The notes: a model not told the origin generated them from the sequence alone. DNA of 64,000 nt from Bacteroidia bacterium (GCA_018402155.1 JAGYJG010000001.1:354831-418830), one strand, 5' to 3'; shown: positions 37,219 to 46,670, counted from the stretch's first letter. Translations and numbers: made by a program.

Positions 37219-40200
37219 AAAAAACAATTTTAACAAAAATGGTAATGCTAGTAGGACTAGTATTGCTGGGTTTTACAAGCTACAGTCAGGCTGATTGTCA
37301 GGTAATTGCAAATCCATTAACGGTCAATAATAGTAATGCAAGTATTGCTGCAACACCTATATGCGGTACTCACAAAGACTACATTCCTAGTAATACCAAT
37401 CCAGAATACACTCCAATAAAAACTATTAGGTTAGTACTGCATTCCTTTTGCGACGATAACGGGAATGGTAATTATAATGACATTCAAATTGACAACCCTT
37501 CTCACAATACACAGTCTCAATACTGGAACTCAATCATCAACGGCTTTAATAATAAATTTTCAGATTTTAAATTAGAAACTAGACAAGTGCCTAGTTTTCC
37601 TTCGCCTCTTTTAAGTGACAGTAGAGTGAGATTTCAACTGAATCAGTCTGATATATTTATTCATAAAAACACAGCTGATATGAATAAATTTGGTAGTACA
37701 TATTTTATCTACAACAAATACGTGAGCAATAATTCTTCAATGACATATAAAGATGACGCTCTACATATTTTTCTGATGGCAAATGGTAGTTACTCCTACT
37801 CGTCAATTGGGGCCAACTATGTAATGATAGGCAGCGATTTTATTGGGTACTTTGCAAATGGCGAAGTGTGGAATAGCACGAATAATATAGCACACGAAAT
37901 GGGTCATGCAATGGGCTTGTATCATACCAACCGCTTTAATACAACGCCACAAGGTACATCTAATAGTTGCTCAAGTACTTGGGATGATTATTGCGATGAT
38001 ACTCCCCCAGCAGGTACACTAAATCCATGTCCTTGTTGGAATGGTAATGCTGACGAATGGGGGCATAATGACCCCAACCCGTGCTCATATAATTTAATGG
38101 CTTACAACGCGAAACAATACTCGTTGACTAGAGAACAAATAGGCCGAATCCATTGGTTCTTAACCAATAATAGCACGTGCAGAAAGTATGTTATTGAAAA
38201 TTATTGTACTTACAATGCAACTAATTCAATATCTATCGGTAATTCATCACATTTGGTTTGGTCAAACACAAGATTTTTTGATGGAGACATTGTTATTGAA
38301 GCGAATTCTTCATTGACAATTAAGTGCTTTTTGGGAATGTCGAGTGGTTCAAAGATCATAGTAAACAAGGGGGGTAAACTAAATATTGATGGAGGGACGA
38401 TTGGCACTAAATGCGGCGGTCAATGGCAAGGCATCTACGTAGAAGGTGATAAAAGTTTATCTCAAGGTCCGGCAGGTAATCAAGGTTCTGTATTTATTCA
38501 GAATGGTGGAATAATAGAACACGCCAGAACAGGAGTTACTCTATGTGGATTAGATGCAAATGGTAATTTAGATCTCTCAAAAAGTGGAGGAAGAATAATT
38601 GCTAATGAGGCCATATTTCGAGATAACTTTAGAGATGTATCATTTACAGGCTACCATCATTTCCCTTCTAGTTCATCTTTCTCTACTGCAAATGTGTCAA
38701 GTTTTATTAAATGTGAGTTCATTACTACTAACAACTACAAAAGTGATTTTGTCTCAGATATATGGCCTAATGTCACTATGTGGGGAGTAGTTCATGTTCG
38801 CTTCAGAGGCTGCACTTGGCACGATCAAAGAGATGGGTCAGTGGATGCTAGAATGGATGACTATTTACAACGAAGAGTTGGAATGTTCACCATGGACGCT
38901 AGTTACATTATCACAGACTTATATTCTAGTCAGCCATTAGAGGGTAGCCCACCAAATGCCTTAACGAATTCTAGTTTCATCGATATGAGATATGGTATTG
39001 AATCAATAGACAATCCACTCTCAGGCAATAACTACACTGCTGGCAGACCCAGTACAGTCCAAGATGTACAGTTTGAGAACTGTCTTGGAGGTATTTATCA
39101 TAGTGGTGTAGAAGGAGCTTTACTCAGCAGAAATGAGTTCCAAATAAAGCCCTATGCAGTGCCTACTTTTAGAGATATAGAAGCTTACGGTATTTACTTG
39201 GACAATTGCAACGGATATCAAGCAGAAGGCAACAAGTTCTCATCTAACTGGGCTGTAGACCCTAGTAATAATCTCTCGGTTGGATTCATAACCACTGCAA
39301 ACGAAGATAGAAATAATGATATCTATAGAAATACTTTTGATGATAATCTGCTCGGTGCTGAAGCTATTGGTTGGAATCGTCACCAAGATGTTGGCAATCA
39401 TTGGACCGTTGGACTTAAATACCGATGCAATAGTTTTGCTAACATCAGTGATAATGATTTAGATATATGGGCCACCCACCATCAGACTATCCCATATACT
39501 GCAGCACAGACAGGTTTACCACAGCAAGGGGGTGGGTTAGATCCTATGGGAAATGTATTTGGAGTGTATGGCAGTACAGGTAACAGAAACTTCAACTACC
39601 TGCAAAACCCAAATACTTTTGTTCAATATTTTCACCATGATCCAGTTTCAGAGCCAAGAGTGGAGCCTGTTATCCACTTCGGAGTGAATAGCCATAATAC
39701 TGGGGTTGCATATTCAAATTCTCAATGCCCTGACAACACTGCAACAGGTTACTACGTAAATGGAACCAGCATAAGCAGCACAAATGCTCATATGAGCATG
39801 TTGATAGTAAAGACTGGTGAGCTGCGAGATCTTGTAGATGGAGGCAATACCGTAGATTTAGTTAATCAATTATTGGCAGTGACCCCAAGTACCGCAGTTG
39901 GTCTAGTGACAAATATGACGGACTATTCGCCCTACTTGTCAGATGAAGTGCTCTTATTACTCAGCACGAGTTACTCAGTTATTACTCACTCACAGATAAG
40001 GGATTTGCTGTTGCTGAATCCACATAGTGCTCGTAATCCGAATATAATAAATGCACTGCAAAACAGAACTGATAATTTTCCAACGGCATACATTGACTCT
40101 GTCATTGGGGTATCTAACATTTATACAGCTAGAGATTATCTCATGGATGAAGTGTATCACCATAGCAATGCCTACGATGCGGGAGTTAATAGTATACTGA

Positions 40201-40961
40201 TAAAAGCACTCAATGATAGTGTAGATAGATTTGAGGAGATTGTGGAGCCTCTTTTGCTAGCATCCAACAGACCGCAACACAAGTATCGTTTAGCCTCATT
40301 ATATGACAGTAGAGGTAATGCGTCTGACGCCAATTCTACTTTAGTATCTATACCTGTTATGCCTGATTTTGACCCAAGCCGTCTTGACTTTCACAATGAT
40401 TTATTGGCACTCCGAGCTACATTGAGTTCATGGAATCAAGCCAATGTGGATATTACCAATCTTGATGCTGCTCAGATTGCTCTACTTCAGACTTATGAGC
40501 AAAAATCAAATGGGATACAATATAAAGTAAAGCCGCTACTCAAACTTAATGAGGCATCCAGCTATATAGCACCTATCTATGCCCCAGATATGACACCTTC
40601 CAGTGCCCTTCGCACAAGTAAGAATGAGAATACTTCAAGTATCTCTGCTGAACGGTCAAATGATAGAATTAGACAAACTGAATCAATTGTATCAGGTGAG
40701 CACAAAGTCTTAGGATTAAAACTTTATCCCAATCCTGTACAGAAGCAACTTAATGTCGCCTACGAAATAGAAGGAGATATCCATACAGGATCTATTACAA
40801 TCTATACTTTACAGGGCAAACAAGTAAATACAGTGAAATTGACAGAAGCATCTGGCGTGGAGTTATTAGATGTGTCTGGCATTCGCAATGGACAGTATAT
40901 ATGCACCATAGAAGCGAACGGAGAAGTCTTGAAACGGCTTAAATTTACCATCACCCGCTAA
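37215..40961 (+). CDS. Secreted pappalysin-like (M43-type) metalloprotease with beta-helix region and T9SS domain
   Basis: A 1248-residue protein. The signal peptide MKKTILTKMVMLVGLVLLGFTSYSQ is shared with cassette 1. The metzincin zinc motif HEMGHAMGLYH begins at His227, and the Met-turn is in PCSYNLMAYNAK. Residues ~340-800 look like a right-handed beta-helix, with repeated GG-x-I-x-G and 'DNC/FENC' turns and segments such as GGTIGTKCGGQWQGIYVEG. The C-terminus is a T9SS type A sorting domain (LKLYPNPVQKQLNVAYEIEG ... GQYICTIEANGEVLKRLKFT). Probable role: a surface or released protease acting on large substrates (inference). The next gene overlaps as TAATG. Confidence 0.85.
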   Translation: MKKTILTKMVMLVGLVLLGFTSYSQADCQVIANPLTVNNSNASIAATPICGTHKDYIPSNTNPEYTPIKTIRLVLHSFCDDNGNGNYNDIQIDNPSHNTQSQYWNSIINGFNNKFSDFKLETRQVPSFPSPLLSDSRVRFQLNQSDIFIHKNTADMNKFGSTYFIYNKYVSNNSSMTYKDDALHIFLMANGSYSYSSIGANYVMIGSDFIGYFANGEVWNSTNNIAHEMGHAMGLYHTNRFNTTPQGTSNSCSSTWDDYCDDTPPAGTLNPCPCWNGNADEWGHNDPNPCSYNLMAYNAKQYSLTREQIGRIHWFLTNNSTCRKYVIENYCTYNATNSISIGNSSHLVWSNTRFFDGDIVIEANSSLTIKCFLGMSSGSKIIVNKGGKLNIDGGTIGTKCGGQWQGIYVEGDKSLSQGPAGNQGSVFIQNGGIIEHARTGVTLCGLDANGNLDLSKSGGRIIANEAIFRDNFRDVSFTGYHHFPSSSSFSTANVSSFIKCEFITTNNYKSDFVSDIWPNVTMWGVVHVRFRGCTWHDQRDGSVDARMDDYLQRRVGMFTMDASYIITDLYSSQPLEGSPPNALTNSSFIDMRYGIESIDNPLSGNNYTAGRPSTVQDVQFENCLGGIYHSGVEGALLSRNEFQIKPYAVPTFRDIEAYGIYLDNCNGYQAEGNKFSSNWAVDPSNNLSVGFITTANEDRNNDIYRNTFDDNLLGAEAIGWNRHQDVGNHWTVGLKYRCNSFANISDNDLDIWATHHQTIPYTAAQTGLPQQGGGLDPMGNVFGVYGSTGNRNFNYLQNPNTFVQYFHHDPVSEPRVEPVIHFGVNSHNTGVAYSNSQCPDNTATGYYVNGTSISSTNAHMSMLIVKTGELRDLVDGGNTVDLVNQLLAVTPSTAVGLVTNMTDYSPYLSDEVLLLLSTSYSVITHSQIRDLLLLNPHSARNPNIINALQNRTDNFPTAYIDSVIGVSNIYTARDYLMDEVYHHSNAYDAGVNSILIKALNDSVDRFEEIVEPLLLASNRPQHKYRLASLYDSRGNASDANSTLVSIPVMPDFDPSRLDFHNDLLALRATLSSWNQANVDITNLDAAQIALLQTYEQKSNGIQYKVKPLLKLNEASSYIAPIYAPDMTPSSALRTSKNENTSSISAERSNDRIRQTESIVSGEHKVLGLKLYPNPVQKQLNVAYEIEGDIHTGSITIYTLQGKQVNTVKLTEASGVELLDVSGIRNGQYICTIEANGEVLKRLKFTITR

Positions 40962-42571
40962 TGAGAAGTCTAATAACAATAATGTACTTACTGAGCATCT
41001 GCCTTCTGGCAGATGCTCAGCAGGTATATACGTATGTGCTCACAGATGGGTGGCAGGCTACAAAGGCTTTTGACTATGGTGATGACACCTGTGTCATAGT
41101 AGGATTGGTCTCAGACCCAAACCCGAGTACAAAACATCGTTTTCATTTTACGACTATCGATGGTGAAAATGAAATATTAAAAGTAGATACCTTCAAATTG
41201 CCCAAAAGTGAGTATGTGTCTTACAATTATCCATTTGGGGTTTCAAAGTCTGAAAATTCTATAATAATTGCAGGTACAAGAGACTCTACTGGTGGTAAAC
41301 CGAAAAGTACAACATATAGTGTAGATAAAGATAAGGGAATTTCAAAGGTTTTTGATGAGTCTATAGGCTACGTAAGTTTACTTGCTGCCTCTTATTACAA
41401 AGGAGAGAACAATACGAGGATTTCTTTTGGTTCGTATTTAGATAGTAGCAGAGAAAATACATATCAGTCTCATTTGAATATAAATAATAACAATAGACAA
41501 GTTATTAAGACTTTTCACAACAAAAATCTGCTATCTGAATACGGCCCTACAAATACATACGCAAAACAATTAATTCCAACAAAAGACTTAGGGTTTTTAC
41601 TCGTAAATCAGATCAAACCTAGAGATCATCCATTTGTAGACATCCACCAAGGTCTCATCATAAAAGTGGATAGCCTCGGCCAGGAGCAGTGGCGACTACC
41701 TATATGGGAAGATAGTACTACGGTGTATGATCTACAAGCAGCACCTCTTGCAAACGGGAATTTTTTGGCTATGTATCAAGATTTTTATTATCAACCTGAT
41801 AAACCGCCGGGTAATACCAACAAATTTTATCCTGCTGGTAATCTTCGATATCAACCTTGGTTTGTAGAATTTAATGAGGAGGGACAAATCGTAAGCAAGT
41901 GGAATATACGAAAGGAATTAGAGAAAAAAAGGGGGGTGCAAGATGCTTATAACGCTCGATTTAGTCATTATTTGGTTGAAGAAGATGGTAGTATATTATG
42001 TGTAGGATCTTCTCGTGATAATGGCAAGTACGGTTATGACGTAGGCTTTTTACTCAAACTAGACAAGAATGGCCAATATCTTTGGTATAGACAGTATGAA
42101 CTATCTATAGCTGCACCTTACAATGGAGGAAAAGAAAATATATACATCTACGGTATCACTGCTCTGAAAAATGGCGGGTATGCCCTTGCCGGCGAATACC
42201 GCAGTGATCCGAGTGATAGTTTTCCGAATGGTACGCAGCGAGGGTTGGCACTTTTTGTAGATAGCTTTGGTTGTATGGAGCCTGGCTGTCAGAAGAATGA
42301 TAATATAAGTGTAAATGAACTACGGGCAGATAAGGCATTATTCTCAGTATATCCTAATCCGAGTAGTCGTAGCATACAAATCTCCAGTGCACATAACCAA
42401 CTTCCTGAAAAAGTAGAAGTATATGATATGCAAGGCAGAGCCGTAGATTATACCCTAAGCAACTCACTAACAAATAACGAAATATCGATTGACTGCCATT
42501 CAGGTATTTACTATCTGAAAATATACCGTGACGACGGATTCTATGAAACACATAAAATAATTATACAATGA
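40961..42571 (+). CDS. T9SS-sorted secreted protein, beta-propeller-like
   Basis: This 536-residue protein has a signal peptide MRSLITIMYLLSICLLADAQ. It contains repeated blade-like units (GFLLVNQIKP.., LANGNFLAMYQD, DGSILCVGSSRDNG, KNGGYALAGEYR), like delta-60/beta-propeller repeats common in Bacteroidota exoproteins. The sorting domain is ALFSVYPNPSSRSIQISS to IYYLKIYRDDGFYETHKIIIQ. It shares one base with the metalloprotease stop and four bases with the next start, so the three genes are a coupled operon inside one cassette. Ligand and function unknown. Confidence 0.75.
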   Translation: MRSLITIMYLLSICLLADAQQVYTYVLTDGWQATKAFDYGDDTCVIVGLVSDPNPSTKHRFHFTTIDGENEILKVDTFKLPKSEYVSYNYPFGVSKSENSIIIAGTRDSTGGKPKSTTYSVDKDKGISKVFDESIGYVSLLAASYYKGENNTRISFGSYLDSSRENTYQSHLNINNNNRQVIKTFHNKNLLSEYGPTNTYAKQLIPTKDLGFLLVNQIKPRDHPFVDIHQGLIIKVDSLGQEQWRLPIWEDSTTVYDLQAAPLANGNFLAMYQDFYYQPDKPPGNTNKFYPAGNLRYQPWFVEFNEEGQIVSKWNIRKELEKKRGVQDAYNARFSHYLVEEDGSILCVGSSRDNGKYGYDVGFLLKLDKNGQYLWYRQYELSIAAPYNGGKENIYIYGITALKNGGYALAGEYRSDPSDSFPNGTQRGLALFVDSFGCMEPGCQKNDNISVNELRADKALFSVYPNPSSRSIQISSAHNQLPEKVEVYDMQGRAVDYTLSNSLTNNEISIDCHSGIYYLKIYRDDGFYETHKIIIQ

Positions 42572-43425
42572 GAAAACTATATACATTTCTGATACTGTTA
42601 ATATCCATAGCGACAAATGCTCAGTATTTCGGTAATGAAATCTGTTTCCTAGAGAAACATATAAGTGCTCAGTCAAATACACTCTCTGGGAACGTAGTTC
42701 GTTTAAAATATCTAAATTCTACGGGTATTGATAAAAAATATAGCTTCAAATCAGACACGATTATAGAAAGGAATGATTCCATTTTTATACAAAAAAATAC
42801 AATTCCTCAAGGAATAAGCACGACTTTTTTGTACTCACCATATATAAAAGATTTAGATAGCTTCATTATTCAATATACGTATCTCAACAACGAGGTTGAG
42901 ACCATCACTTTTTATATTGATTCAGTAACTTCAAATGGCATTTCTGAAATCACACACTTTCACAACAAACCAACTCAAAATGGATATATAGAATATTTTT
43001 CTTGGCGAGATAGTCTTGGTGATTTAAACTATGGACCAAATTTTTTAGATGTATTTAATTGGATTGATTATAGTATCGAATACTTAGCATATTCAAAAAA
43101 TAATGAGATCTATTTCATGGATGGACAGCCTTGGGAAACTGAAGGAGACACAAGCTGCGAGTTTAATCAAAGTCTTAAGACGTTGAGTATCAAAGAACCG
43201 ACCTTACAAAGCTTGGTCTTATATCCCAATCCAAGCTGTGGCTACATCAATTTAAATTTAAATGCATCTACGGGGTACAGTATTTATAATTCTAAGGGTA
43301 TTCTGGTTATGCAAGGATCTTATAATAGCCAAATTGACATTTCTGGTTTAAAGACAGGCATTTATTATATAGAAATATTGGGTATTGAAGGAAATGTAAG
43401 ACGAGGTAGATTCATCAAAGAATAA
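42568..43425 (+). CDS. T9SS-sorted hypothetical protein, third gene of cassette 2
   Basis: A 285-residue protein: signal peptide (MRKLYTFLILLISIATNAQ), ~180 residues of unrecognised beta-rich sequence, and a T9SS type A domain (LVLYPNPSCGYINLNLNAS to GIYYIEILGIEGNVRRGRFI). It overlaps the previous gene by ATGA. It ends 10 bases before the attC-like site, the tight spacing usual for integron cassettes. Confidence 0.72.
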   Translation: MRKLYTFLILLISIATNAQYFGNEICFLEKHISAQSNTLSGNVVRLKYLNSTGIDKKYSFKSDTIIERNDSIFIQKNTIPQGISTTFLYSPYIKDLDSFIIQYTYLNNEVETITFYIDSVTSNGISEITHFHNKPTQNGYIEYFSWRDSLGDLNYGPNFLDVFNWIDYSIEYLAYSKNNEIYFMDGQPWETEGDTSCEFNQSLKTLSIKEPTLQSLVLYPNPSCGYINLNLNASTGYSIYNSKGILVMQGSYNSQIDISGLKTGIYYIEILGIEGNVRRGRFIKE

Positions 43426-43432
43426 CAAAGGC

Positions 43433-43520
43433 TAATCACCAACACATGTATATACAGAATGCCAAGCCCACCCACAAGCTACCGCACATTTGGCACTTCG
43501 CATATACCCACGTTGGTGAT
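43433..43520 (+). other. attC-like site C
   Basis: Left core ATCACCAAC (43435-43443), right core GTTGGTGATAACC (from 43512). Arms 43447-43464 and 43491-43508 pair with three A-C positions that become T-G wobbles on the bottom strand, against one G-T on the top. Confidence 0.75.
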
Positions 43521-43525
43521 AACCT

Positions 43526-43720
43526 AAAGAAAGAAAAGTAGGCGAGTTAGTGATTGCGAAAAAAGCAGTATATTAGTCGACCGAACCATTCGCTTGTAAA
43601 CGAATGCAGCTCTGGACTAAAGGTTAAAACCAGCATTGAAAAACTGCAAGAACTTCATCAACCCTTGCAGCAATTTTAATGTTCCGAAGAAAACGGAACG
43701 GTTTAAACAAATAAGACAAA
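43526..43720 (+). promoter_or_regulatory. Shared structured leader, copy 3
   Basis: The same layout as copies 1 and 2, with fully paired stems CATTCG/CGAATG, CTGCAA/TTGCAG and GTTCCG/CGGAAC. The small frame in the last stem (43679-43714) reads MFRRKRNGLNK and stops six bases before the main ATG. Confidence 0.7.
43679..43714 (+). CDS. Possible leader peptide MFRRKRNGLNK
   Basis: An 11-codon frame in the third hairpin of leader copy 3, matching the peptide of copies 1 and 2 over the first nine residues. Whether it is translated is unknown. Confidence 0.3.
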   Translation: MFRRKRNGLNK

Positions 43721-45985
43721 ATGAAAAAAACAATTTTAACAAAAATGATGCTGCTACTTGTAGTAGTTGCATTTAGCACAGCCAGTATGGCTCAAACCGA
43801 CAGTTTAGCTAGTCTCTTCTATCAAAATGTTCAAACTTCTAACAACGTCTTACGTTTTGAAAATGACGCACTTGCATCCGTAAGATTTACAAGCGGTAGC
43901 TTAACTGACAACTTCCAATACTACCTGAAAGACGAAAATGGGTTAATCGTCTCCCCTAAACAAACGAATAATGCTTGGAACGAAGTTTTATTCGAGAATC
44001 TGCACCTTGATACAGATTATTCTATTCACACTAGTTTTCAAGGCCAAGAATATCTAGTAGGCTATTTTCATACCAGAGATAACTCTCTTGAACCCTTTGA
44101 AGCATCTGAAACCCTATTTAACGCCCTAGAAGATTGGTATGAAATCCCTCAGGCAACAAGACCAGAAGCAGGTGAGTACCTTATTGCCCAACCGTCTATT
44201 CCGTTTTTTGAGAGTATTGCCTATCTGCAAGCATTGTATGATATGCCTCATCTGCCAAATTCTCTTTTAGAAGAAAATTCTGTATCAAACATTATTGATA
44301 TTTGGGTAGACTATGGAGACCCAAATGATAGTATCCCTACACCTCCAGATTTAGGAGATGAAGTTTATGAAGCAACACTCAACTTCAAACCTCTCGACCC
44401 AGCTACCATAGACAAGTGCATTTGTCAGTATACGTTGAAAACTAGACCAACAAAGGATGCTAAAACAAGTTATATTGATAAAGACTACAACTACTACATC
44501 ACTCAAAAACCACGACGCTACTTCCAACTGGGTAATTGGTTTCCTAACTCAAACACTAATACGTACGAGTACATAGAAAATGGTTTTGCTGGCCCAGCAA
44601 AGCACGTAGAATACGAGCTTAATGGCTATCGAACTGGACAAACAATAAGCGGGGACGACGGATTTTTAAGTTCAGACCCTAGCTTAACCACAGCAGACCA
44701 CTATGCTGGCATAGAAATGCTTCTCTTCTGTGAAGGTCTTCCTCAAAAGATTTTGAATCGCCTAGTGTTAGTTTATCCTTCTGATGAAGAGCCCGATTTC
44801 GACTTTCTTACTCCTACTCCTGCCGAAGAATGCCTATGCTCGAAAAAAGTGGATCTTTGCTGGCGGTATGATGCAGAAATCTTTGTCGAAGCTAAAGAAA
44901 ATAGCTGCGGTGGGTTAAGGGATAACAAAGGAGCACTCACCGTGCAGGACTATATAGAGGTGACTCTCCAGCAAGGTAGCGGCTCGACTGAACTCCTACG
45001 CTCTAATAATGCATCTATTCTAGCCAAGTGTAACGCCAATAGATTAGAAAAAACGGTAAAACAAACCGAGCTTATAGCTAAAAATGCAGAAATTATAGCT
45101 AAAAATGCCGAGATAGCCGCTGTGCAGACTGAACTTGATAGTGAACGTGCAAAAAGCCCACAAGACCCTGTAAAGATTGCTGAACTTGAAGCAAAGTTGG
45201 CAACTAAGCTAGCAGAACTTCAGGCGAAACAGTCAGAACTATTAGGTAAGATTAAAGAAGTAGATGATGTAGAAATTGATTGTTCCTCCTCCACATCGAG
45301 AAACAATCTTACTGAAGAGTGCAGACAAATCACCTTAAAAAGCAATGAAACTACCATTTTTAGAATGAATAATGGTTATAAGATTACTGCTGAGGGGAAA
45401 AACTGTTTTGTAGCCAGAGCAGACATAAAAAGTGATTTTTATCTTACTGCTATTATGCAGCAGCCCAACCTCACACCTAATGATATAAACTACTGTTGCT
45501 CTAAGAAATGGGGCAGGTATTTCTTAGGTTCTTTTGCTGGTGCTCCTTTGTCTTTAGTTCAAGCCAAACAAGAAGTAGGTTCTCGATTTGATTTTGCTGG
45601 TAGTTGGGATGCTCCGTATAACAATCTTTCCACCAACCCTACTATGGTTTACGATATGGATGTGCTCATCGGTGGGCAGAATTGTGATGATGTTATCTTT
45701 AACAACACACGAGTTGAACAAAAACGTAACACCTATTTTAATGACGTAGATGCAAGAATTATCGGTTTAGATAAGATAGCTATCTCACAAATACCAACCA
45801 CTGAAGAACAAACAGTAAACACTCAAGTAGTTATAACGGATATGACAGGAAAAGTAATAGCTAACACCAACACCTTTAATTCTCAAATAACCATAGAAAA
45901 CTTGCCTCTTAGAAAAGGAGTGTACTTTGTATCACTCATAGCGGGCAATAATTTCAAAACCTTTAAAATTTTAAATTATGAATAA
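43721..45985 (+). CDS. T9SS-sorted surface protein of cassette 3 with coiled-coil segment
   Basis: The product has 754 residues. Signal peptide MKKTILTKMMLLLVVVAFST, ending SMAQ, starts like cassettes 1 and 2 and then diverges. The CxC/CC motifs KCICQYTL, EECLCSKKVD and INYCCSKKW correspond to those of the cassette 1 protein. Residues ~445-520 are a strongly helical, heptad-like stretch (LIAKNAEIIAKNAEIAAVQ repeated, then AELEAKLATKLAELQAKQSE), a likely coiled coil or stalk. The C-terminal T9SS domain has the adhesin-like ITDMTGKVIANT and RKGVYFVSLIAGNNFKTFKI. It overlaps the lipoprotein gene by 8 bases. Function unknown; a surface adhesin or effector is possible. Confidence 0.75.
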   Translation: MKKTILTKMMLLLVVVAFSTASMAQTDSLASLFYQNVQTSNNVLRFENDALASVRFTSGSLTDNFQYYLKDENGLIVSPKQTNNAWNEVLFENLHLDTDYSIHTSFQGQEYLVGYFHTRDNSLEPFEASETLFNALEDWYEIPQATRPEAGEYLIAQPSIPFFESIAYLQALYDMPHLPNSLLEENSVSNIIDIWVDYGDPNDSIPTPPDLGDEVYEATLNFKPLDPATIDKCICQYTLKTRPTKDAKTSYIDKDYNYYITQKPRRYFQLGNWFPNSNTNTYEYIENGFAGPAKHVEYELNGYRTGQTISGDDGFLSSDPSLTTADHYAGIEMLLFCEGLPQKILNRLVLVYPSDEEPDFDFLTPTPAEECLCSKKVDLCWRYDAEIFVEAKENSCGGLRDNKGALTVQDYIEVTLQQGSGSTELLRSNNASILAKCNANRLEKTVKQTELIAKNAEIIAKNAEIAAVQTELDSERAKSPQDPVKIAELEAKLATKLAELQAKQSELLGKIKEVDDVEIDCSSSTSRNNLTEECRQITLKSNETTIFRMNNGYKITAEGKNCFVARADIKSDFYLTAIMQQPNLTPNDINYCCSKKWGRYFLGSFAGAPLSLVQAKQEVGSRFDFAGSWDAPYNNLSTNPTMVYDMDVLIGGQNCDDVIFNNTRVEQKRNTYFNDVDARIIGLDKIAISQIPTTEEQTVNTQVVITDMTGKVIANTNTFNSQITIENLPLRKGVYFVSLIAGNNFKTFKILNYE

Positions 45986-46580
45986 GCAATTAATTTTAGC
46001 AATAATAGTAGGTGCTTTTATTTTTATAATAGGCTGCAAAGACGATTGTGAAGAACCCAATACCAACTGTCAAGGGATGTATGTTTTCAGGGATGGTAAC
46101 TGCCAATGCCCTGAAAACAGTGTGGATATGGGTAGGTATGTGTGTAAAGAATACTCAGAAAACAATTTTTGGATACAAGAAGGTGACCCTTGCCTTGGGC
46201 AGGCTTACATCTTTTTTGGTAATACAGGTAAGGACATTTTTGACCAAAACCAGCAAACCATTGATATGTCTTGGAGTATTGGAGAAGAAAGCGGTGGTAT
46301 TGGAGGCAGTTATGAAAAGATTGATAAGATTGGTAATCAGTACTATCTAATCTATAGCAGTCACAACACTATACAGCACGATTTGAATGAATTTAAAGAG
46401 TGTGTAGGCGAAGAATATGGATTTTATGACCTAGAACTTAAAATTGATTTAGACTGGTCTACTGCTGATGTGACTTATAAATTTTGGAACGATTCCGACA
46501 CCTCTATTCACGTAAAAAAAGAATGGGGGCCGGAATTTAAAGCGGTTTACAAAAGCAATACAGGCCCAAAAGAAAGATAG
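45978..46580 (+). CDS. Cys-rich lipoprotein of cassette 3
   Basis: A 200-residue lipoprotein (lipid Cys20, IIGC) with the N-terminal Cys cluster CKDDCEEPNTNCQG, DGNCQCPENSVDMGRYVC, similar in spacing to that of the cassette 1 lipoprotein. The remaining ~140 residues (beta-rich, ending WGPEFKAVYKSNTGPKER) are not recognised. Translationally coupled to the T9SS protein by an 8-base overlap and ending just before the attC-like site. Confidence 0.73.
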   Translation: MNKQLILAIIVGAFIFIIGCKDDCEEPNTNCQGMYVFRDGNCQCPENSVDMGRYVCKEYSENNFWIQEGDPCLGQAYIFFGNTGKDIFDQNQQTIDMSWSIGEESGGIGGSYEKIDKIGNQYYLIYSSHNTIQHDLNEFKECVGEEYGFYDLELKIDLDWSTADVTYKFWNDSDTSIHVKKEWGPEFKAVYKSNTGPKER

Positions 46581-46581
46581 G

Positions 46582-46670
46582 CTATCACCAACACAAAATA
46601 AAACGCAATGCCGCTCCTGCCCACACGCCATACAAGGGCGGCACTACGCATACACTCACGTTACCCAACA
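46582..46670 (+). other. attC-like site D
   Basis: Left core TATCACCAAC, right core GTTACCCAAC (from 46660). The arms ACGCAATGCCGC and GCGGCACTACGCAT pair; in the inner arm all mismatches (A-C, C-A, A-C) become wobbles on the bottom strand. Confidence 0.75.

Larger units (their letters stand above)
37007..43512 (+). mobile_element. Integron-like cassette 2 (hybrid ends)
   Basis: 6.5 kb with three overlapping genes. Its start GTTAGCGGTTATTC does not complement its own 3' core ATCACCAAC (43435-43443), unlike cassettes 1 and 3, which share both leader and end type. This suggests recombination or deletion joined parts of two cassettes. Confidence 0.65.
43513..46660 (+). mobile_element. Integron-like cassette 3
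   Basis: Start GTTGGTGATAACC and 3' core GGCTATCACCAAC are complementary over 12 of 13 bases, with the single difference at position 11. It carries the shared leader, a T9SS protein and a lipoprotein. Confidence 0.75.

Noticed and set aside
33962-43720. Three nearly identical ~195-base leaders read as a CRISPR or satellite repeat
   Set aside because: Copies are 3-6.5 kb apart, each sits directly before a signal peptide and after a recombination core, and there are no short repeat-spacer units.
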